From assembly GCF_014174215.1 (NCBI RefSeq), contig NZ_JABEQL010000004.1:1-64000 (forward strand): a DNA stretch of 64,000 bases, written 5' to 3'. The notes under the pieces are model-generated. The model searched no databases. It saw only the letters and a program-made list of their open reading frames with translations, and was not told the DNA's origin. The translations under genes were made by a program, and so were the position numbers. The DNA is from Gluconacetobacter tumulicola (GTDB taxonomy: Bacteria > Pseudomonadota > Alphaproteobacteria > Acetobacterales > Acetobacteraceae). Each line of letters starts with the position of its first letter. The stretch's first letter is position 1. Of this stretch, positions 54,262 to 62,751 are shown piece by piece.

Positions 54262-54408
54262 TCAGCGACGGCGTGAACGGACGCGTACGGGAACCAGCTG
54301 GGGCGTCGGGGCGTTGCGCCATGCAAGCAGTGCGGCACAGCCCATGGCCAGGCACAGGCCAAGGACCGGCAGGGATGACGACAGAAACGCGGTAATGACG
54401 GTCATCAT
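54262..54408 (-). CDS. Possible small single-span membrane protein (48 residues)
   Basis: From the ATG at 54408, MMTVITAFLSSSLPVLGLCL, continuing AMGCAALLAW, makes one membrane helix followed by a basic tail (RVRSRRR), the classic positive-inside layout. GGAGGGG lies about 9 bases upstream. It sits in the 440-base gap between ferrochelatase and mutY, on the same strand as both. No family is known. It could be chance, but the ribosome binding site and topology argue for a gene. Confidence 0.4.
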   Translation of the reverse strand: MMTVITAFLSSSLPVLGLCLAMGCAALLAWRNAPTPQLVPVRVRSRRR

Positions 54409-54609
54409 GCTCTCCATCCCCTCCGGAAACGGCATGCCGCCGAGGAATCCTGACGGTTTTCGCTTGCCGGAAGGCACTCGCGGCGGGATCGGACCCTGGA
54501 AGCAGGCCGTCCGGACCGCCTGGTCAGTCAAGCTTGCCGCTTCATGAATCGTCAAGAAAAAATGACGGGCGAGTGACGGAACGGCTGCGGCAGGAGCCCT
54601 GCGCTTTTA

Positions 54610-55674
54610 TCAGGTCGCGCGTTCGGGCCATGCGGCGGCCACGCATTTGCGCATCAGCGACGGCAGGGCCAGCGTATCCAGATCGGCATGGGGCACGGCC
54701 ATGCCGCCGATGCGGGCGATTGTATTGGGGAAATGCCCGACATGGGCGGCGTAGACGTCCACATGCAGGGTGAAATGGGTGAAGACGTGCGTGATGCGCC
54801 CGGCCGCGCGCCAGTCGGCGCGGGCCGGGGCGAAGGCTAGGGCTTCGGCCTCGCGCCAGGGTGCGGGGCGCCATTCGGTGCCCGGCAGTTCCAGCATGCC
54901 GCCCAGCAATCCTTTCTCCGGCCGGCGCCGCAGCAGGATCTGGCCGCCCGCGTCGGTCAGCAGGAAATGCGCGCCATGGCGCACCCGGCGGGCGGTGCGC
55001 GGCGCCTTGGCCGGCAGGCTGGCGGCGATGCCCTGGCGGAGGCCGGCGCAGGACTCCCGCCACGGGCATAGTGCGCAGGCCGGCTGGCGTGGGGTGCAGA
55101 TGCCCGCCCCGAGGTCGAACAGCGCCTGGGCGAAATCGGAGGGCCGCGCCCGGGCCTCGGCGGAATCGTTCAGTGTCGCGGCGTGCCGGGCGATGGTCTT
55201 GCGCGATCCGGGCAGGGGATCGGTCAGGGCGAACAGCCGGCTGGTTACGCGCTCCACATTGCCGTCGACCGGCACCACCGGCTGGCCGAACGCGATGGCG
55301 GCGATAGCGGCGGCGGTGTAGGTGCCCACCCCCGGCAGCGCCAGCAGGCCTGCCATGTCGCGCGGAAAGCCGCCAGCCGCTGCCACGGCCCGGGCGCAGG
55401 CATGCAGGTTGCGCGCCCTTGCGTAATAGCCAAGACCCGCCCAGGCGGCCATGACCGTGTCGGATTCGGTCCGCGCCAGATCGCCGACGGCGGGAAACAG
55501 GTCGAGAAAGCGGTGGTAATAGGGAATGACCGCCGCCACCGTCGTCTGTTGCAGCATGATTTCGCTGAGCCAGACGTGATAGGGATCGACCGTCCGGCCG
55601 GGTAGGGCCCGCCAGGGCAGGGTCCGGCGATGGCGGTCGTACCAGCGCAGCAGGGCGGCGGAAGAAGGAGGCAC
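54610..55674 (-). CDS. mutY: Adenine DNA glycosylase MutY
   Basis: A 354-residue repair enzyme removing adenine mispaired with 8-oxoguanine. SEIMLQQTTVAAVIPYY is the conserved first block. The helix-hairpin-helix is LLALPGVGTYTAAAIAAIAF with VDGNVERVTSRLF, carrying the catalytic Asp. The [4Fe-4S] Cys pattern is C-x6-C-x2-C-x5-C (CTPRQPACALCPWRESC), and the C-terminal NUDIX-like domain (LLRRRPEKGLLGGMLELPGTEW) recognises 8-oxoG. The start is taken as the GTG at 55674, with only 9 bases to the divergent gene at 55684; no strong Shine-Dalgarno site was found, so this start is uncertain. Confidence 0.9.
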   Translation of the reverse strand: MPPSSAALLRWYDRHRRTLPWRALPGRTVDPYHVWLSEIMLQQTTVAAVIPYYHRFLDLFPAVGDLARTESDTVMAAWAGLGYYARARNLHACARAVAAAGGFPRDMAGLLALPGVGTYTAAAIAAIAFGQPVVPVDGNVERVTSRLFALTDPLPGSRKTIARHAATLNDSAEARARPSDFAQALFDLGAGICTPRQPACALCPWRESCAGLRQGIAASLPAKAPRTARRVRHGAHFLLTDAGGQILLRRRPEKGLLGGMLELPGTEWRPAPWREAEALAFAPARADWRAAGRITHVFTHFTLHVDVYAAHVGHFPNTIARIGGMAVPHADLDTLALPSLMRKCVAAAWPERAT

Positions 55675-55683
55675 GGGGCGCTT

Positions 55684-56181
55684 ATGGCGAAGGATCGGAC
55701 CGACGGCAAGCGCGCGGGCATGGCCGCACCCCCGCCCGAACCGCGGCGCGCGCTGACGATGCGCAGCCTGGGGGCGTTGATTCCGGCTGTGGCCCGCCCG
55801 GCCTTTCGCCGGCATCCGGCCGCGCTGGCGCAGGTGATGACCGATTGGGCGGAGATTGTCGGCCCGGATCTGGCCCGTTGCACCGTGCCGCGCCGCCTGT
55901 CGGCCGGGGTGTTGACGCTGGGCTGCGCCGGACCGGTGGCGATGGAATTGCAGCATCTGGCGCCGGAACTGATCGCCCGCGTCAACCGTTCCTGCGGGCA
56001 TGGCACCGTGCGGTCGCTGAAGCTGGTGCAGGACCTGGTCGCGGGGGCGGCCCCACCCCCGCGACCCGCGCCGCGCGATCCGCCCCCGCCGGTGCCGATT
56101 CCCGACATGGAGGACGGTCCGTTGAAGGATGCGCTGGCCGCCTTGGGCGCGCGTATCCGCGAGCGTGCCGGACGGCGCTGA
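55684..56181 (+). CDS. DUF721 (DciA-like) protein, putative replicative helicase loader
   Basis: A 165-residue protein. The central domain (MRSLGALIPAVARPAFRRHP to LVQDLVAG) shows the DUF721/DciA pattern, with WAEIVGPDLARCTVPRRL and GVLTLGCAGPVAMELQHLAP. DciA-type proteins load DnaB helicase in bacteria that lack DnaC. The ends are Pro/Arg-rich and unstructured. AAGGAGG lies about 12 bases before the ATG. It is divergent from mutY, with a 9-base gap. Confidence 0.8.
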   Translation: MAKDRTDGKRAGMAAPPPEPRRALTMRSLGALIPAVARPAFRRHPAALAQVMTDWAEIVGPDLARCTVPRRLSAGVLTLGCAGPVAMELQHLAPELIARVNRSCGHGTVRSLKLVQDLVAGAAPPPRPAPRDPPPPVPIPDMEDGPLKDALAALGARIRERAGRR

Positions 56182-56353
56182 GGGCTGGCGTGATTGCCAC
56201 AAAAAGGCCGGGATCGGGGCGCCGGATGGCCCGTGTACCGACAGGAAGGCGGACCGCGATCCCGTGATCGTGCATGCCGGACGGGTTTACCATGCCGCCT
56301 GTCCTGCCGACATGATGACGTGACCTACTTTCCTGCTGGAAGGGAGAATTTCG

Positions 56354-56734
56354 ATGCGCAAGATGGCTTTCCTGCTGGCGGCGGCATTAGCCGTGGCGGG
56401 ACCATTATCTTCGACCTCGGCCATGGCGTGGGGGCATGGCGGCTGGGGCTGGCACGGTGGCGGAGGCTGGGGACGCGGGCCGGGCTGGGGTGGCGGCCGG
56501 GGCTGGCGTGGGGGCGGCTGGGGGCCGCGCTGGGGCTGGGGACTCGGCGGGTTCGGGGTCGGGGTGCTGGCCGGTTCGGCGCTTGCTTCGCCCTATTATG
56601 GTTACGGGTACCGGTACCGCTATTATCCGCCGGCATACGCCTATCCCGCCTACCCGGCTTATCCGGTCTACCCCGCCTACCCCGCCTATCCGTACCCCGC
56701 GTACGGCTATCCGTACGGTTACGGACGCTGGTGA
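56354..56734 (+). CDS. Exported Gly/Trp/Tyr/Pro-rich low-complexity protein
   Basis: A 126-residue protein. The signal peptide is at residues 1-25 (MRKMAFLLAAALAVAGPL, cleaved after AMA). A Gly/Trp tract (GHGGWGWHGGGGWGRG and more) is followed by a short hydrophobic Gly patch (GVGVLAGSALA) and then YPAYP repeats (AYPAYPAYPVYPAYPAYP). It shares its layout with the protein at 51977-52558. GGAAGGGAG precedes the ATG. Its stop overlaps the end of the convergent trpF by 16 bases. Function is unknown. Confidence 0.75.
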   Translation: MRKMAFLLAAALAVAGPLSSTSAMAWGHGGWGWHGGGGWGRGPGWGGGRGWRGGGWGPRWGWGLGGFGVGVLAGSALASPYYGYGYRYRYYPPAYAYPAYPAYPVYPAYPAYPYPAYGYPYGYGRW

Positions 56735-57366
56735 GCGCCCTGCCGGGCCGCCTGGATGAAGCGCGCGATCAGACGCGCGTCCTTGCGGCCCGGCGCGCTT
56801 TCCACGCCGGATGAGACATCGACCGCCGATGCGCCGCTCAGGGCGATCGCCCGGGCGACGGTTTCGGGCGTAAGCCCGCCTGCCAGCATCCAGGGAACGG
56901 GGGCTTGCCAGTTTTTCGTGATGGTCCAGTCGATCGGCTGCGCATTGCCGCCGGGCCGGTCCGCCCCGGCCGGAGGGCGTGATTCGATCACCAGCCCGTC
57001 CAGAGGCGTCGTGGCCGGCAGGTCCTCCGCTGTCGTGACGCCATTTGCGTGCCAGACGGGCAGGCGGAATTTTTCGTGGATTTCCAGCGCGCGCGCTATC
57101 GGGGCGTAGATCTGCAACCCCTCCAGCGCGACCGCATCCAGCGTTGCCGCGATCGCATCGTCATCCGGTGCCACGAACAGGCCGATGCGGCGCGGGCCGC
57201 CGGATGGCACGCGGGCTGCCAAAGCTGCTGCCTGCGCCGGCGTGACGGCGCGGGGCGACCGCGCGAAGAAGACGAACCCCACCCAGTCGGCACCATGGGC
57301 GATCGCGGCCTCCAGCCCCTCGGGCTCGGTCAGGCCGCAGATCTTGATGCCGATGGGATGGGCCAT
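56719..57366 (-). CDS. trpF: Phosphoribosylanthranilate isomerase
   Basis: A 215-residue TIM-barrel enzyme of tryptophan synthesis converting phosphoribosylanthranilate to carboxyphenylaminodeoxyribulose phosphate. IKICGLTEPEGLEAAIAHGADW, with the catalytic Cys, and WVGFVFFARSPRAVTP at the start; MLAGGLTPETVARAI and AVDVSSGVESAPGRKD at the end, with the catalytic Asp. The start at 57366 follows pyrF by 4 bases. trpB/trpA do not follow, as they often do; a convergent gene lies there instead. Confidence 0.93.
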   Translation of the reverse strand: MAHPIGIKICGLTEPEGLEAAIAHGADWVGFVFFARSPRAVTPAQAAALAARVPSGGPRRIGLFVAPDDDAIAATLDAVALEGLQIYAPIARALEIHEKFRLPVWHANGVTTAEDLPATTPLDGLVIESRPPAGADRPGGNAQPIDWTITKNWQAPVPWMLAGGLTPETVARAIALSGASAVDVSSGVESAPGRKDARLIARFIQAARQGAHQRP

Positions 57367-57370
57367 CGGG

Positions 57371-58078
57371 TCAGCCGGCCAGCTCCGCTGCCACGGCGGC
57401 GGCGGCGGCGGCGGGGTCGGCGGCGGTGGTGATCGGGCGGCCGACCACGATCCAGTCGGCGCCGGCATGGCGGGCCTGGGCCGGGGTCATGACCCGTTTC
57501 TGGTCGCCGGTTGCGGACCCGGCGGGGCGGATGCCGGGCACCACCAGCACCGGCGCGTCGCCCAGCCGGTCACGCAGGGGGGCGATCTCGTGCGGCGAGC
57601 AGATCAGCCCGTCGGCGCCGGCCGCAATCGCCAGCGCGCCCAGGCGCAGCACCTGCTGGCACGGGTCGTCATGGACGCCGATTTCGCGCAGTGCGTCGGC
57701 ATCCATGCTGGTCAGTACCGTCACCGCCAGCAGCAGTGGGCGGGAATCGGCCGGGAAGGCGCGGTCCACGGCGGCGCGGGCCGCCGTGATCATGGCGCTG
57801 CCGCCCTGGGCGTGGATCGTCAGCATTGCCGGGCGGGTCTCGGCCAGGCTGCCGATGGCCGAACCGACCGTGTTGGGGATGTCGTGCAGCTTCAGGTCCA
57901 GGAACAGGCTGTGCCCGTCCGCAACCCGGCGTACCGCGTCCAGCCCCTGCGCATAGGTGAATTCCAGCCCCAGCTTGATGGCGTCGGCACTTGCGGCGGT
58001 CTGGTCGCGCCAGCGCGCGGCCTGGGCCTCGTCCTTGGTGTCCAGCGCCACGATCAGGCGCGTGCGGCGGGTGGTCAT
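57371..58078 (-). CDS. pyrF: Orotidine 5'-phosphate decarboxylase
   Basis: A 235-residue enzyme forming UMP, the last step of de novo pyrimidine synthesis. The active-site signature is LFLDLKLHDIPNTVGSAI (Asp-Lys-His-Asp). It also has LIVALDTKDEAQA at the start and LLLAVTVLTSMD and PGIRPAG further on. The C-terminus is Ala-rich. The start overlaps the end of the LapA-like gene by 4 bases (ATGA), so the genes lapA, pyrF and trpF form an operon. Confidence 0.94.
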   Translation of the reverse strand: MTTRRTRLIVALDTKDEAQAARWRDQTAASADAIKLGLEFTYAQGLDAVRRVADGHSLFLDLKLHDIPNTVGSAIGSLAETRPAMLTIHAQGGSAMITAARAAVDRAFPADSRPLLLAVTVLTSMDADALREIGVHDDPCQQVLRLGALAIAAGADGLICSPHEIAPLRDRLGDAPVLVVPGIRPAGSATGDQKRVMTPAQARHAGADWIVVGRPITTAADPAAAAAAVAAELAG

Positions 58079-58419
58079 GGCAGGGGGGCCTCGTGCGATG
58101 CCGGCAGGATGGTGGTGGCCACTGGCGTGGGGGGCGGGTTATAGGTTTCGGCCTGCTGGCGGCGTAGTTCGGCCACCTGTTCCTCCAGCGTGCGGACCTG
58201 CTGTTCCGCCCGGCGGGCGCGTCCGCGCTGGCGCAGCTCGGCGAACCACACCGCGATCGCGCCCAGGATGAAGAATGCGGCGGCGACGATCAGCGTCAGC
58301 ACGCCAACCGAGGATTTCCACCCCCAATCCAGGAACCACATCTGGATCGGGTCCTGGTTGCAGGCGCTGAAGACGATCAGCCCCAGCAGGAAAGGCACGG
58401 TGACAAGTAAACGCAGCAT
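58075..58419 (-). CDS. LapA-domain membrane protein
   Basis: A 114-residue protein with two membrane segments (LRLLVTVPFLLGLIVFSAC, and VGVLTLIVAAAFFILGAIAVW), followed by a coiled coil (RRAEQQVRTLEEQVAELRRQ). This is the layout of LapA (LPS-assembly protein A domain, formerly DUF1049). Its role here is inferred only from fold. A perfect AGGAGG sits 6 bases before the ATG at 58419. It is the first gene of the pyrF-trpF operon, a common neighbour of pyrF in alphaproteobacteria. Confidence 0.82.
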   Translation of the reverse strand: MLRLLVTVPFLLGLIVFSACNQDPIQMWFLDWGWKSSVGVLTLIVAAAFFILGAIAVWFAELRQRGRARRAEQQVRTLEEQVAELRRQQAETYNPPPTPVATTILPASHEAPLP

Positions 58420-58523
58420 GGGCAGCCTCCTACCGTTTCGCGCGATGTCCGGCAAGGAAATCGGGACATTGCCGTGCGGCGAGCTGACGCCCGCAGATCG
58501 GCCTTGATTCCCACCGCGCCGGC

Positions 58524-58850
58524 ATGGTGTCGTTTGCCGGATCGGGGCGGAGCAGGCTCTTGAGTGAAATCATCGCGTTTCAGCGCACCGGGCGCAAGGA
58601 CGACGTGGTCTGGGCCGTTGTCGCGACCGTCGGCCGGGCCCTGCGTATTGCGGAGATCTATCCCGCCCGCCCGGCCGCGATGGCCGACCGCGACTGGCGG
58701 GAACAGCAGGTCCGGGCCTATGCGTCCTTCCTGCGCCAGACCCGCCAGCCGGTGCCCCGATACAGCGTGGCGCCCATCCGCCGCGCCGATCTGCCGCGTG
58801 CGTGGCGCCCCCTGCCCGCGCTGGGCTTCCTGCGCGGACAATTCATCTGA
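58524..58850 (+). CDS. Hypothetical protein (108 residues)
   Basis: Unknown. A compact, Arg-rich protein with SEIIAFQRTGRKDDVVWAVV, DRDWREQQVRAYASFLRQ and a C-terminal PALGFLRGQFI. It has no signal peptide or membrane segment. A start at ATG 58524 is used; a TTG at 58560 has the better Shine-Dalgarno GGAGCAGG and would give 96 residues. It is divergent from the lapA operon and precedes secB on the same strand. Confidence 0.5.
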   Translation: MVSFAGSGRSRLLSEIIAFQRTGRKDDVVWAVVATVGRALRIAEIYPARPAAMADRDWREQQVRAYASFLRQTRQPVPRYSVAPIRRADLPRAWRPLPALGFLRGQFI

Positions 58851-58940
58851 GACATCCGAGAAAAACAGCGCCGGATAAACGCCTCGTTCATCTTGCCTGC
58901 AGCACAGTCGCGGCTTCACGATCCGGAGTACGTGACCAAG

Positions 58941-59432
58941 ATGCAGGATGGAGACGCCACCGCCACGATTGCCGGGGCGGCGGGTGGAACGGCCGCGCCG
59001 CGCGCGGAAATCGTCAGCCAGTATGTCAAATCGGTGCGTCTGGCGGTGCCCGGCGCGCCGGCGGTCCATGCCGCGCCGAAGGAACTGCCGAGGCTGCATC
59101 TGGACCTGGATGTCGATGCGCGGCAGGTCGCCGACGGCTCGCCGCTGTTCGAGGTCGCGCTGGTGTTGCGCTGCCAGGGGCGGACGCCGGGCGAGCAGGT
59201 GCTGTACGAGGCCGACCTGGCCTATGCCGGGCTGGTCAGCCTGCGCATGGCCGGGGGGATCGCCGCGCCGGAGGTGCTGGAGCCGCTGCTGCTGATCGAT
59301 ATCCCGGCCCTGCTGTTTCCGGCCGCGCGCAATCTGCTGGCGGACCTGACGCGGGATGCCGGATTTCCGCCGGTGCTGATGCAGGCGGTGGATTTTGCCG
59401 CGTTGCAGCGTGCGCGGCGGGCGGCTGCCTGA
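58941..59432 (+). CDS. secB: SecB-type protein-export chaperone
   Basis: A 163-residue tetrameric chaperone that keeps exported proteins unfolded and delivers them to SecA. SQYVKSVRLAVPGAP at the start replaces the usual 'YVKDLSFENPNAP'. LYEADLAYAGLVSLR, ILLID-like segment PLLLIDIPALLFPAARN and DAGFPPVLMQAVDFAALQ are the family blocks. The acidic SecA-binding region is weaker than in E. coli. ATG 58941 was chosen; a GTG at 58932 sits only 3 bases after GGAG. Confidence 0.85.
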   Translation: MQDGDATATIAGAAGGTAAPRAEIVSQYVKSVRLAVPGAPAVHAAPKELPRLHLDLDVDARQVADGSPLFEVALVLRCQGRTPGEQVLYEADLAYAGLVSLRMAGGIAAPEVLEPLLLIDIPALLFPAARNLLADLTRDAGFPPVLMQAVDFAALQRARRAAA

Positions 59433-59528
59433 CGCGCCCTTCCACCCGGCGCGCATTGCATTTCCCGCGTCCTGTTCGCACATTCCCGACTGAGTCGCGG
59501 CGCGTGCCGCATTCCGGATCGAGGATGG

Positions 59529-60959
59529 ATGACGATGACGAACGGACGTGACCTGGCACCGGTGCTGGACAGGGTGGACCGCACGCTGGAGGCCAGTCTG
59601 GAGCGGCTGTTCGATTTTCTGCGCATTCCCAGCATTTCCGCCCAGCCCGCCCATTCCGGCGACTGCCGCCGGGCGGCGGAATGGCTGCGCGACGAGCTGA
59701 CTTCGATCGGGCTGGAGGCCTCGGTGCGCGAGACGCCGGGCCACCCGATGGTGGTGGCGCATGACCGGTCGGCGGATGAATCCTCCGGGCGGCTGCCGCA
59801 TGTGCTGTTCTATGGCCATTACGACGTGCAGCCGGTCGATCCGCTGGAATTGTGGGAGACGTCGCCGTTCGATCCGCGCGTGGTCCGCGACGAAGCCGGG
59901 GGGCGGATCGTCGCGCGCGGTGCGTCCGACGACAAGGGTCAGGTCATGACCTTTGTCGAGGCGCTGCGTGCGCTGAAGGCCGAGCGCGGCACGCTGCCGC
60001 TGCGCGTGTCGCTGGTGATCGAGGGCGAGGAGGAAAGCGGCGGTGCCAACCTGCTGCCGTTCCTGCAGGCCAATCGTGAGGAACTGCGCGCCGATGTCGC
60101 GCTGATCTGCGACACCGGTATGCTGGATGGCGGTGTGCCGGCCATCACCACCGCGCTGCGCGGCATGGTTGGCGAGGAAATCACGATCCATTGCGCCAAT
60201 CGCGACCTGCATTCCGGCATTTACGGCAACGCGGCGCGCAACCCGCTGGAATTGCTGAGCTGGATTCTGGCCTCGGTGCGCGATCATGACAGCGGGCGGG
60301 TGGTGCTGCCCGGTTTCTATGACGGGGTGCAGGACCCGCCGGCCGAGGTGCGAGACCAGTGGCGTGCCATCGCGCCTTCCGACGCCGAATTCCTGGGGCC
60401 GGTCGGCCTGTCGGTGCCGGCGGGCGAGCGCGGCTATACCGCCGTCGAGCAGACCTGGTGCCGCCCCACTTTCGAGATCAACGGCATCAGCGGCGGTTAT
60501 GCCGGCGACGGGTTCAAAACCGTGCTGCCGGCCCAGGCCTCGGCCAAGGTGTCGTTCCGGCTGGTGTCGGGCCAGGACCCGGTCCGCATTCGCGAGGCGT
60601 TCCGTGCCCATGTGCAGGCCATGCTGCCGGCCGACTGCACCGTTGCCTTCGCCGCCCATGGCGGGTCTTCGGCCAGCGTCGTGCCGGCGGACGGGCCGGG
60701 GCTGGGCGCCGCGCTGGCGGCGCTGGGCGAGGAATGGGGCCGTCCGGCGGTGACGATCGGCAGCGGCGGCTCGATCCCGGTCGTGTCGGAAGTCCGGCAG
60801 GCGCTGGACATGGATTCGCTGCTGGTCGGTTTTGCGCGGGATGATGACCGTATCCACTCGCCCAACGAGAAATACGACCTGGTCTCGTTCCACAAGGGTA
60901 TCCGCTCCTGGGTGCGGGTGCTGGAGGCGCTGGCGCGCGACCGCCGGTTCGCCGCCTGA
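59529..60959 (+). CDS. M20-family metallodipeptidase
   Basis: A 476-residue zinc peptidase. The metal ligands are in [18 protein letters not shown] (His, Asp), [13 protein letters not shown] (Asp) and [12 protein letters not shown] (catalytic Glu, Glu). An M20 dimerisation domain follows (about residues 210-370), and the C-terminus has HSPNEKYDL with the last His ligand. It resembles the carnosinase-like/CNDP dipeptidase group, which cleaves dipeptides. The next gene, pdxA, starts one base after its stop. Confidence 0.9.
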   Translation: MTMTNGRDLAPVLDRVDRTLEASLERLFDFLRIPSISAQPAHSGDCRRAAEWLRDELTSIGLEASVRETPGHPMVVAHDRSADESSGRLPHVLFYGHYDVQPVDPLELWETSPFDPRVVRDEAGGRIVARGASDDKGQVMTFVEALRALKAERGTLPLRVSLVIEGEEESGGANLLPFLQANREELRADVALICDTGMLDGGVPAITTALRGMVGEEITIHCANRDLHSGIYGNAARNPLELLSWILASVRDHDSGRVVLPGFYDGVQDPPAEVRDQWRAIAPSDAEFLGPVGLSVPAGERGYTAVEQTWCRPTFEINGISGGYAGDGFKTVLPAQASAKVSFRLVSGQDPVRIREAFRAHVQAMLPADCTVAFAAHGGSSASVVPADGPGLGAALAALGEEWGRPAVTIGSGGSIPVVSEVRQALDMDSLLVGFARDDDRIHSPNEKYDLVSFHKGIRSWVRVLEALARDRRFAA

Positions 60960-60960
60960 G

Positions 60961-61947
60961 ATGGAGGGCGGCGTGCCGCAGGTGCTGGCCCTGACAATGG
61001 GCGATCCGGCCGGGATCGGGCCGGAACTGACGGCGGCCGCCTGGCAGGCCCTGCGCGCGGGCGGGCCGGCCTTTATGGTGCTGGGCGACCCGGCATTGTA
61101 TCCGGGCGTGCCGGTGCGTGTGGTGGCGGATGCGGCGCAGGCGGCCGCGGTATTTGCCGAGGCGCTGCCTGTGCTGCCGGTCGGGCTGGCCGGCGCCGCG
61201 CGGCCGGGTGCGCCGGATGTGGCCAATGCGCCGGCGGTGATCGGCAGCATTGCCCGTGCGGTGGAACTGGCACTGGGCGGGCAGGTCGGGGCGGTGGTGA
61301 CCAACCCGATCAGCAAGCTGGTGCTGAAGCAGGCCGGATTCGCCCATCCGGGCCATACCGAATATCTGGCCGAACTCTGCGGCGTGCCGGGGCGGGAAGT
61401 GATGATGCTGGCCTGCCCCGAATTGCGGGTCGTGCCGGTGACGATTCATGTGTCGCTGCGTCGGGCGCTGGATGGTTTGACCACGGACGAGATCGTGCGG
61501 TGCGGGCGCACGACCGCCGAGGCGTTGCGGCGCGATTTTGGCATTTTCGCCCCCCGTCTGGCCGTGGCCGGGCTGAACCCGCATGCGGGCGAGGGGGGCG
61601 TGATGGGCAATGAAGAAGGTACGATTATCGTCCCTGCCATCGCGACGCTGCGGGGTGAGGGGATCGACGTGACGGGGCCGTGGCCGCCGGATACGATGTT
61701 CACGCCTACCGCCCGTGCCCGGTATGACGCGGCGCTGTGCATGTATCATGACCAGGCGCTGATTCCGCTGAAGACGATCGACATGGCGGGCGGGGTCAAT
61801 GTGACGCTGGGCCTGCCGATCGTGCGGACCTCGCCGGACCATGGCACCGCCTTCGATATCGCTGGACAGGGCGTGGCCGACCCGTCCAGCCTGATCGCCG
61901 CCCTGAAGCTGGCCCGCGACATGACCCGGAACCGGAGCGCCGCATGA
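60961..61947 (+). CDS. pdxA: 4-hydroxythreonine-4-phosphate dehydrogenase
   Basis: A 328-residue enzyme of the DXP-dependent pyridoxal phosphate pathway. It oxidises 4-phosphohydroxy-threonine to 3-amino-2-oxopropyl phosphate. [16 protein letters not shown] opens the protein; [21 protein letters not shown] with its metal His and [12 protein letters not shown] are the signature blocks. [16 protein letters not shown] closes it. The start at 60961 is one base after the M20 stop. Its product is the substrate of PdxJ, encoded next with a 4-base overlap. Confidence 0.94.
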   Translation: MEGGVPQVLALTMGDPAGIGPELTAAAWQALRAGGPAFMVLGDPALYPGVPVRVVADAAQAAAVFAEALPVLPVGLAGAARPGAPDVANAPAVIGSIARAVELALGGQVGAVVTNPISKLVLKQAGFAHPGHTEYLAELCGVPGREVMMLACPELRVVPVTIHVSLRRALDGLTTDEIVRCGRTTAEALRRDFGIFAPRLAVAGLNPHAGEGGVMGNEEGTIIVPAIATLRGEGIDVTGPWPPDTMFTPTARARYDAALCMYHDQALIPLKTIDMAGGVNVTLGLPIVRTSPDHGTAFDIAGQGVADPSSLIAALKLARDMTRNRSAA

Positions 61948-62696
61948 CCCTTTCCTCCGCCTCTCCCGCGCGGGCCCTGCGCCTGGGGGTGAATATCGAC
62001 CATGTCGCCACCGTGCGGAACGCGCGTGGCGGCACCCATCCGGACCCGGTGGCCGCCGCCATCGCCGCCGTGGCGGCCGGGGCGGACGGGATTACCGCCC
62101 ATCTGCGCGAAGACCGGCGCCATATCCGCGATGCCGATCTGGCGCGGCTGCGGGCCGAGATCGCGGCGCCGCTGAACATGGAAATGGCCGCGACGGACGA
62201 AATGGTGGCCATTGCGCTGGATCTGCGCCCGCATGCGTGCTGCATCGTGCCCGAGCGCCGGGCCGAGATCACGACCGAAGGCGGGCTGGATGTAGCGGGC
62301 CAGACGGCGGCGCTGGCCCCGCAGGTGCGGGCGCTGCGCGAGGCCGGTATCCGGGTTTCGCTGTTCGTCGATCCGGACCCGGCCCAGATCGCGGCCTCGG
62401 CCGCTATCGGCGCGGCGGTGGTGGAGCTGCATACCGGCGCCTATGCCGAGGGCCGTGCCGGCGAGTATGAGCGCCTGCGCCGGGCCGCCGCCCAGGCCGA
62501 TGAGGCCGGGCTGGAAGTGCATGCCGGCCACGGCCTGACCTATGGCAATGTGGGACCGATTGCCGCCCTGCCGCAGGTGGTGGAGCTGAATATCGGACAT
62601 TTCCTGATCGGGCAGGCAATTTTCGACGGGCTGGCCGCGACCGTCGCGCGGATGCGGCAGTGCATGGACGCGGCCAGGAACATTCCGGAACTTTGA
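61944..62696 (+). CDS. pdxJ: Pyridoxine 5'-phosphate synthase
   Basis: A 250-residue TIM-barrel enzyme that joins deoxyxylulose 5-phosphate with the PdxA product to make pyridoxine phosphate. [17 protein letters not shown] is the family start (Asp, His and Arg active-site residues). [34 protein letters not shown] and [17 protein letters not shown] follow. The start overlaps pdxA by 4 bases (ATGA). A REP-like palindrome follows the stop at 62705-62721. Confidence 0.95.
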   Translation: MTLSSASPARALRLGVNIDHVATVRNARGGTHPDPVAAAIAAVAAGADGITAHLREDRRHIRDADLARLRAEIAAPLNMEMAATDEMVAIALDLRPHACCIVPERRAEITTEGGLDVAGQTAALAPQVRALREAGIRVSLFVDPDPAQIAASAAIGAAVVELHTGAYAEGRAGEYERLRRAAAQADEAGLEVHAGHGLTYGNVGPIAALPQVVELNIGHFLIGQAIFDGLAATVARMRQCMDAARNIPEL

Positions 62697-62704
62697 AGGA
62701 AGAA

Positions 62705-62721
62705 CCAGGGCTCTGCCCTGG
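62705..62721. repeat. REP-like palindrome after pdxJ
   Basis: CCAGGGC-tct-GCCCTGG is a perfect palindrome with a three-base loop, of the same type as that at 21560-21574 (CAGGGC-gct-GCCCTG). The following bases (GACCCCGATCCCTAGCC) continue the shared motif loosely. It lies between the convergent pdxJ and MFS genes and probably belongs to one dispersed repeat family. Confidence 0.6.
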
Positions 62722-62751
62722 ACCCCGATCCCTAGCCAGGGGGCGGCGCGG

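Noticed and set aside
54014-54547. Plus-strand open frame of 177 codons between ferrochelatase and mutY
   Set aside because: Antisense to the hemH start and to the small membrane-protein frame, lacks a ribosome binding site and shows no recognisable family.
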